Assembly (NCBI GenBank): GCA_041589455.1
Contig: JBFHVQ010000029.1
Location: 1-32,516, forward strand
DNA length: 32,516 bases
From: SZUA-229 sp041589455
Lineage (GTDB): Bacteria > Pseudomonadota > Gammaproteobacteria > SZUA-229
Direction of reading: 5' to 3'
The stretch's first letter is position 1, and each line of letters opens with the position of its first letter. The notes beneath the pieces were generated by a model. It saw only the letters and a list, made by a program, of their open reading frames with translations, was not told the DNA's origin and searched no databases. A program made the translations under genes and the position numbers. Below are positions 29,635 through 32,516 of the stretch, piece after piece.

Positions 29635-31705
29635 GTGTGTTTAGTTTTGTCAGAAAAGATTTGTAACTATCCAGTTTATTGATGACGGGCAGGCATTGTG
29701 TGCCTTCGCAGATGTAAGCACAAATTTCACCCACGGGCTGTTTGTCTCTTAAGGCAGCGGGTAATGGTTGTTCGCTTTCAATTGCTAGACAATACAAGCC
29801 TGGAGCATAGATGTTATCTGTTAGTTCTTTCCATTGCTGTAGTTTAGGTTCGCTTCCTCGCAGAATAATGATTGCTCTGGGGTTGAGGTATAGCTCGAGA
29901 GTATTGAGTAAACTGCAATGACTAATTGCGTGTTCAGATAGCTCGCTGTAAGCGCATTTAAGCGTTCGTTCAGCAGCATCTATGTAGCGAGTCTCGCCGC
30001 ACAATAGTCCCAGCTGTAACAGGCTATAACTAGCAATTGCATTACCGTTAGGCATGGCGTCATCGGCAAAGGTTTTGCTTCGGTACAGTAATTTCTCGTG
30101 ATCGTGACTGGTGAAATAGAAGCCACCATGCTGTTGATCCTCGAAGTTTTCAAGTAGGCTGTCGGCAACTTGCAGTGCCCAGTTGAAATAATCCGGCCTC
30201 CATTTGCACTGCAATAGCTCTAATAATGCCTGAAGAAGATAAGCGTAATCATCGAGATATGCATTTAAATGGGCTTTGCCATCCTTAAAGCTAGCGAGAA
30301 GTCGCTGGTCTTTCCAGAGCGTGTTTTTAATAAATTCAGCTGAGCGAAACGCGGAATCTAGATACTCAGGCTTATTCAGGTGTTTGCTGATTAGACTCAT
30401 TCCTCGAATCATCAAGGCGTTCCATGAACAGAGGATTTTGTCATCTCGACCTGGCTGATTGCGGAGATTGCGATGAGCAAGTAATGAGTGTTGTGCTTTA
30501 TTCAGGCTCTGGTTGATGTTATCGACAGAGGTGTCGAGCTGTTCAGCCAGCGACTGGTTAGAGATGATGCTGTGCAGGTGCCAGTTGTCTTCAAAATTGG
30601 CGCTCTCAAAGAGGTTGAACTTGCTGGCGAATATCTTGTAGTCCTCGGCATTCAGTCGTTGTTTAACTTCATCAGGTGTCCAGACATATGTTTTGCCTTC
30701 GATCTTATCAGTGTCAGCATCAAGTGCTGAGCAATAGCCGCCCTGTGATGTTTGCATTTCACGAATGAGCCAGTTAGCAGCATCTTCCAGAGTCTGGCGA
30801 TAAAGTGGTGAATCGGTTAATGCGAAGCTTTGTGCGTAAAGGGCGAACAGCTGGGCATTGTCATACAGCATCTTTTCAAAGTGAGGGATCATCCAGTAGT
30901 CATCTGTTGAATAGCGGAAGAAGCCACCACCAAGATGATCCTGAAATCCGCCCAATGCCATTTTATCAAGAGTAAAAGTGGCCATATCATAAGCGTTTAT
31001 ATCGGGGTTGTTTTGTGAGCTTAATAATAAATGGTGACGTAATAGGCGTTCAATCATAGGGGCGTGCGGAAATTTAGGTGCCTGACTAAAGCCGCCATGC
31101 TGACGATCAAATGCAGCGCCAAGTTGTTTGCGTGCAAGATCGAGTGGTAGTGAATTAAGTTGATCAGGTTCCTGTGAGGGGGAGGACATCTGATTGAGTA
31201 TCTTGTTAATGGAGGCGTTTTGCTGTTCGATATCAGCTTGTCTGTTGTGATAGGCCTCAGACACCATCTTCAAGATTTCAGTAAAAGTGGGCATATTGTA
31301 TTTCTTGTGTTTAGGGAAATAAGTGCCAGCAAAGAATGGCATCTGATTTTGTGGTGATAAAAACACTGTTAGGGGCCAGCCACCAGGCCGAGATGTCAGT
31401 AAGGAGTGTGCCGTTTGGTAAATCTTGTCCAGGTCAGGTCGCTCTTCGCGATCTACTTTGATATTTATGAAGTGCTGGTTCATGAGAGCCGCTGTCGCTT
31501 CATCTTCAAATGATTCATGCGCCATGACATGGCACCAGTGACATGCTGAATAACCTATTGATAGCAGTATTGGCTTGTTTTCGTCTCTGGCCTTGTTGAG
31601 GGCGTCTTCATTCCATGGAAACCAGTTAACCGGGTTATCTGCATGTTGTAGAAGATAAGGACTGGTCTCGTTTTTAAGTAAATTATCAGAGTTGTTCATA
31701 TTCAT
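29621..31705 (-). CDS. Thioredoxin domain-containing protein of the YyaL/SPATA20 family
   Basis: This 694-residue protein has an N-terminal DUF255 thioredoxin-like domain (NPVNWFPWNEDALNKARDENKPI, then SIGYSACHWCHVM with C55 and C58) followed by a long (alpha/alpha)6-barrel-like region similar to N-acylglucosamine 2-epimerase folds (PHFEKMLYDNAQLFALYAQ, DLDGYAYLLQ-like DDYAYLLQALLEL). The family is conserved from bacteria to humans, and its activity is unknown. The ATG at 31705 or 31699 starts it; neither has a strong ribosome binding site. The cupin gene overlaps its end. Confidence 0.95.
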   Translation of the reverse strand: MNMNNSDNLLKNETSPYLLQHADNPVNWFPWNEDALNKARDENKPILLSIGYSACHWCHVMAHESFEDEATAALMNQHFINIKVDREERPDLDKIYQTAHSLLTSRPGGWPLTVFLSPQNQMPFFAGTYFPKHKKYNMPTFTEILKMVSEAYHNRQADIEQQNASINKILNQMSSPSQEPDQLNSLPLDLARKQLGAAFDRQHGGFSQAPKFPHAPMIERLLRHHLLLSSQNNPDINAYDMATFTLDKMALGGFQDHLGGGFFRYSTDDYWMIPHFEKMLYDNAQLFALYAQSFALTDSPLYRQTLEDAANWLIREMQTSQGGYCSALDADTDKIEGKTYVWTPDEVKQRLNAEDYKIFASKFNLFESANFEDNWHLHSIISNQSLAEQLDTSVDNINQSLNKAQHSLLAHRNLRNQPGRDDKILCSWNALMIRGMSLISKHLNKPEYLDSAFRSAEFIKNTLWKDQRLLASFKDGKAHLNAYLDDYAYLLQALLELLQCKWRPDYFNWALQVADSLLENFEDQQHGGFYFTSHDHEKLLYRSKTFADDAMPNGNAIASYSLLQLGLLCGETRYIDAAERTLKCAYSELSEHAISHCSLLNTLELYLNPRAIIILRGSEPKLQQWKELTDNIYAPGLYCLAIESEQPLPAALRDKQPVGEICAYICEGTQCLPVINKLDSYKSFLTKLNTHEKN

Positions 31706-32060
31706 TGGCTAATAGTGGTGTTGTTTATGTCTGTATAGTGTCACGGTTAATTCGAATAATCGCGTAAAAAATGAGAGGTTAAATAACAAGGCGTAATAAA
31801 TTTGACAAGATTGACGTGATAAACAGGAGGTGAATAGAGCGCTAAATAATTGAAGAAATGTAATGAAGTATATTGTGTGTTTTGAGTAGGTAGGTGTGAT
31901 GTCGAAAGAAGTATCAAAATAATCATGGTTCAGAGAGTAGACGAATATAAGTTGCTTAAATGGCGCTATGGTGGGGTTTTAGATTTAAGAGATGGTCGAA
32001 TAATGAACAAATGTAAGTTATTGAAAGTAAAGCTGGAATTAAATATTAAAAAAATATGAT
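31706..32060. other. AT-rich gap upstream of the rRNA promoters
   Basis: About 350 bases between the YyaL-type gene and the rRNA promoter P1. No gene-like frame and no clear hairpin is seen. The last part (about 32035-32065) is A/T-tract rich, as in an UP element of an rRNA promoter; the first part should hold the promoter of the YyaL-type gene. Confidence 0.5.
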
Positions 32061-32068
32061 GAAAGTTG

Positions 32069-32096
32069 TTGACGCCCTGATTCAAATCTGTAGAAT
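32069..32096 (+). promoter_or_regulatory. rRNA operon promoter P1
   Basis: TTGACG (32069-32074) and TAGAAT (32091-32096) are spaced by 16 bases, with an AT-rich upstream element and a GC-rich discriminator (GCGCGTCC) after the -10 box, typical of stringently controlled rRNA P1 promoters. Confidence 0.8.
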
Positions 32097-32117
32097 GCGC
32101 GTCCTCGTTAGGGAGAA

Positions 32118-32140
32118 CGGCCTGCTTAGCAGGATAGCCG
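32118..32140 (+). other. Leader hairpin between P1 and P2
   Basis: CGGC with GCCG and CTGC with GCAG pair around a TTA loop, with a GATA bulge on the 3' side, in the P1 leader transcript. Confidence 0.4.
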
Positions 32141-32164
32141 GAACGGAAAAAAGTAAAAAAGTGC

Positions 32165-32193
32165 TTTGCTAAATCAAAAAACTTTTCTATAAT
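32165..32193 (+). promoter_or_regulatory. rRNA operon promoter P2
   Basis: TTTGCT (32165-32170) and TATAAT (32188-32193) are spaced by 17 bases. It lies about 95 bases downstream of P1, the tandem arrangement seen in gammaproteobacterial rRNA operons. Confidence 0.65.
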
Positions 32194-32202
32194 ATCTGGC
32201 TC

Positions 32203-32234
32203 GCTCAAACAACATTGAGCAGACGCTTTAAGCG
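32203..32234 (+). other. Leader hairpins downstream of P2
   Basis: GCTCAA (32203-32208) with TTGAGC (32215-32220), and CGCT-TTA-AGCG (32224-32234), form two small hairpins just before boxA. Confidence 0.4.
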
Positions 32235-32235
32235 A

Positions 32236-32275
32236 TGATATTTAACAAACAGAGATTAGATAATTTGTGTGGGTG
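32236..32275 (+). promoter_or_regulatory. rRNA antitermination region (boxA-like, boxC-like)
   Basis: TGATATTTAACAA (32236-32248) matches the E. coli rrn boxA TGCTCTTTAACAA except in its first part. TTGTGTGGGTGC (32265-32275) matches the boxC-like element that follows it there. It marks Nus-factor antitermination on this operon. Confidence 0.75.
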
Positions 32276-32396
32276 CTTACGTTAGTGAACACAAAGACAA
32301 GAAATATGACACATAACCATGAAGATGGGTGTCACATAACTTGTCTACAAATTAACACGTTAATTTATAGTATACAGTTATGAACAGACTTACTTT

Positions 32397-32516
32397 GAAC
32401 TGAAGAGTTTGATCATGGCTCAGATTGAACGCTGGCGGTATGCTTAACACATGCAAGTCGAACGGTAACGATGCTAGCTTGCTAGCAGGCGACGAGTGGC
32501 GGACGGGTGAGTAACG
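32397..32516 (+). rRNA. rrs: 16S rRNA, 5' end, cut by window edge
   Basis: From about 32397 the sequence runs TGAAGAGTTTGATCATGGC (from 32401, matching E. coli positions 5 on), then CTCAGATTGAACGCTGGCGG, ACACATGCAAGTCGAACGG and GAGTGGCGGACGGGTGAGTA, invariant 16S segments. A V1-loop stem (GCTAGC-TT-GCTAGC) lies near 32473. About 120 of some 1540 nt are present. It is bacterial and gammaproteobacterial in type; the genus cannot be read from this stretch. Confidence 0.97.

Noticed and set aside
31966..32208. Minus-strand frame of 80 codons in the rRNA promoter region
   Set aside because: It spans both rRNA promoters P1 and P2, which are well defined; the frame looks like chance.
1..32516. CRISPR array, transposon, phage or tRNA
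   Set aside because: I saw no spaced direct repeats, transposase or integrase reading frame, or cloverleaf sequence; inverted repeats present are short and explained above or listed as findings.

Overview
The window is chromosomal DNA of a free-living gammaproteobacterium outside the Enterobacterales. It holds PilU, NudE-YrfG, CysQ, PpnN, DNA polymerase II, FdxA, LdhA and CnoX, all with gammaproteobacterial features, and the right end runs into the 5' end of a 16S rRNA gene whose start and leader (boxA-like and boxC-like elements) resemble those of E. coli. The genus cannot be fixed from about 120 nt of 16S. I see no phage, insertion sequence, CRISPR array or tRNA; this is mostly ordinary core and shell sequence, densely packed, with several convergent genes separated by only one or two bases.

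Left part (1-4862): a truncated SAM-dependent methyltransferase, a membrane sensor histidine kinase with a periplasmic CxxCH haem-binding motif, a YCII-like protein paired with a DUF4144-like protein, and a membrane diguanylate cyclase preceded by a perfect FNR-type operator. Next (4864-8749, minus strand): an unusual radical SAM protein with a long N-terminal extension, and a nudE-cysQ-ion channel operon; yrfG diverges from nudE. The stretch 9457-15049 carries a structured intergenic region, a secreted four-cysteine protein, a monooxygenase-like/SDR/cupin gene set, an HNH endonuclease, ppnN and two proteins of unknown function.

Middle (15050-20823): a Crp/Fnr-type regulator lies divergent from a cytochrome b561-yceI-ldhA operon, followed by an amino acid permease with an FNR-like site upstream. 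The permease converges on cnoX, with a 14-bp inverted repeat in its last codons. Then polB-fdxA-diguanylate cyclase run on the minus strand, with pilU divergent from polB, followed by a CPXCG protein and a secreted SUMF1-like protein.

Right part (26989-32516): two paralogous SPOR-domain lipoproteins flank a tandem CDGSH iron-sulfur protein; then a cupin and a YyaL-type thioredoxin-domain protein; then an rRNA promoter region with two tandem promoters and the start of 16S rRNA.

The recurrent theme is redox and oxygen response: a haem-motif sensor kinase, FNR-type sites at a diguanylate cyclase and a permease, a Crp/Fnr regulator next to b561 and fermentative LdhA, FdxA and a CDGSH protein. 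No single locus is clearly a new defence or mobile system. The most interesting leads are the radical SAM protein, the FNR-linked c-di-GMP gene, the four-cysteine protein with its structured upstream region, the hairpins at 15082-15169 and the SPOR lipoprotein pair.
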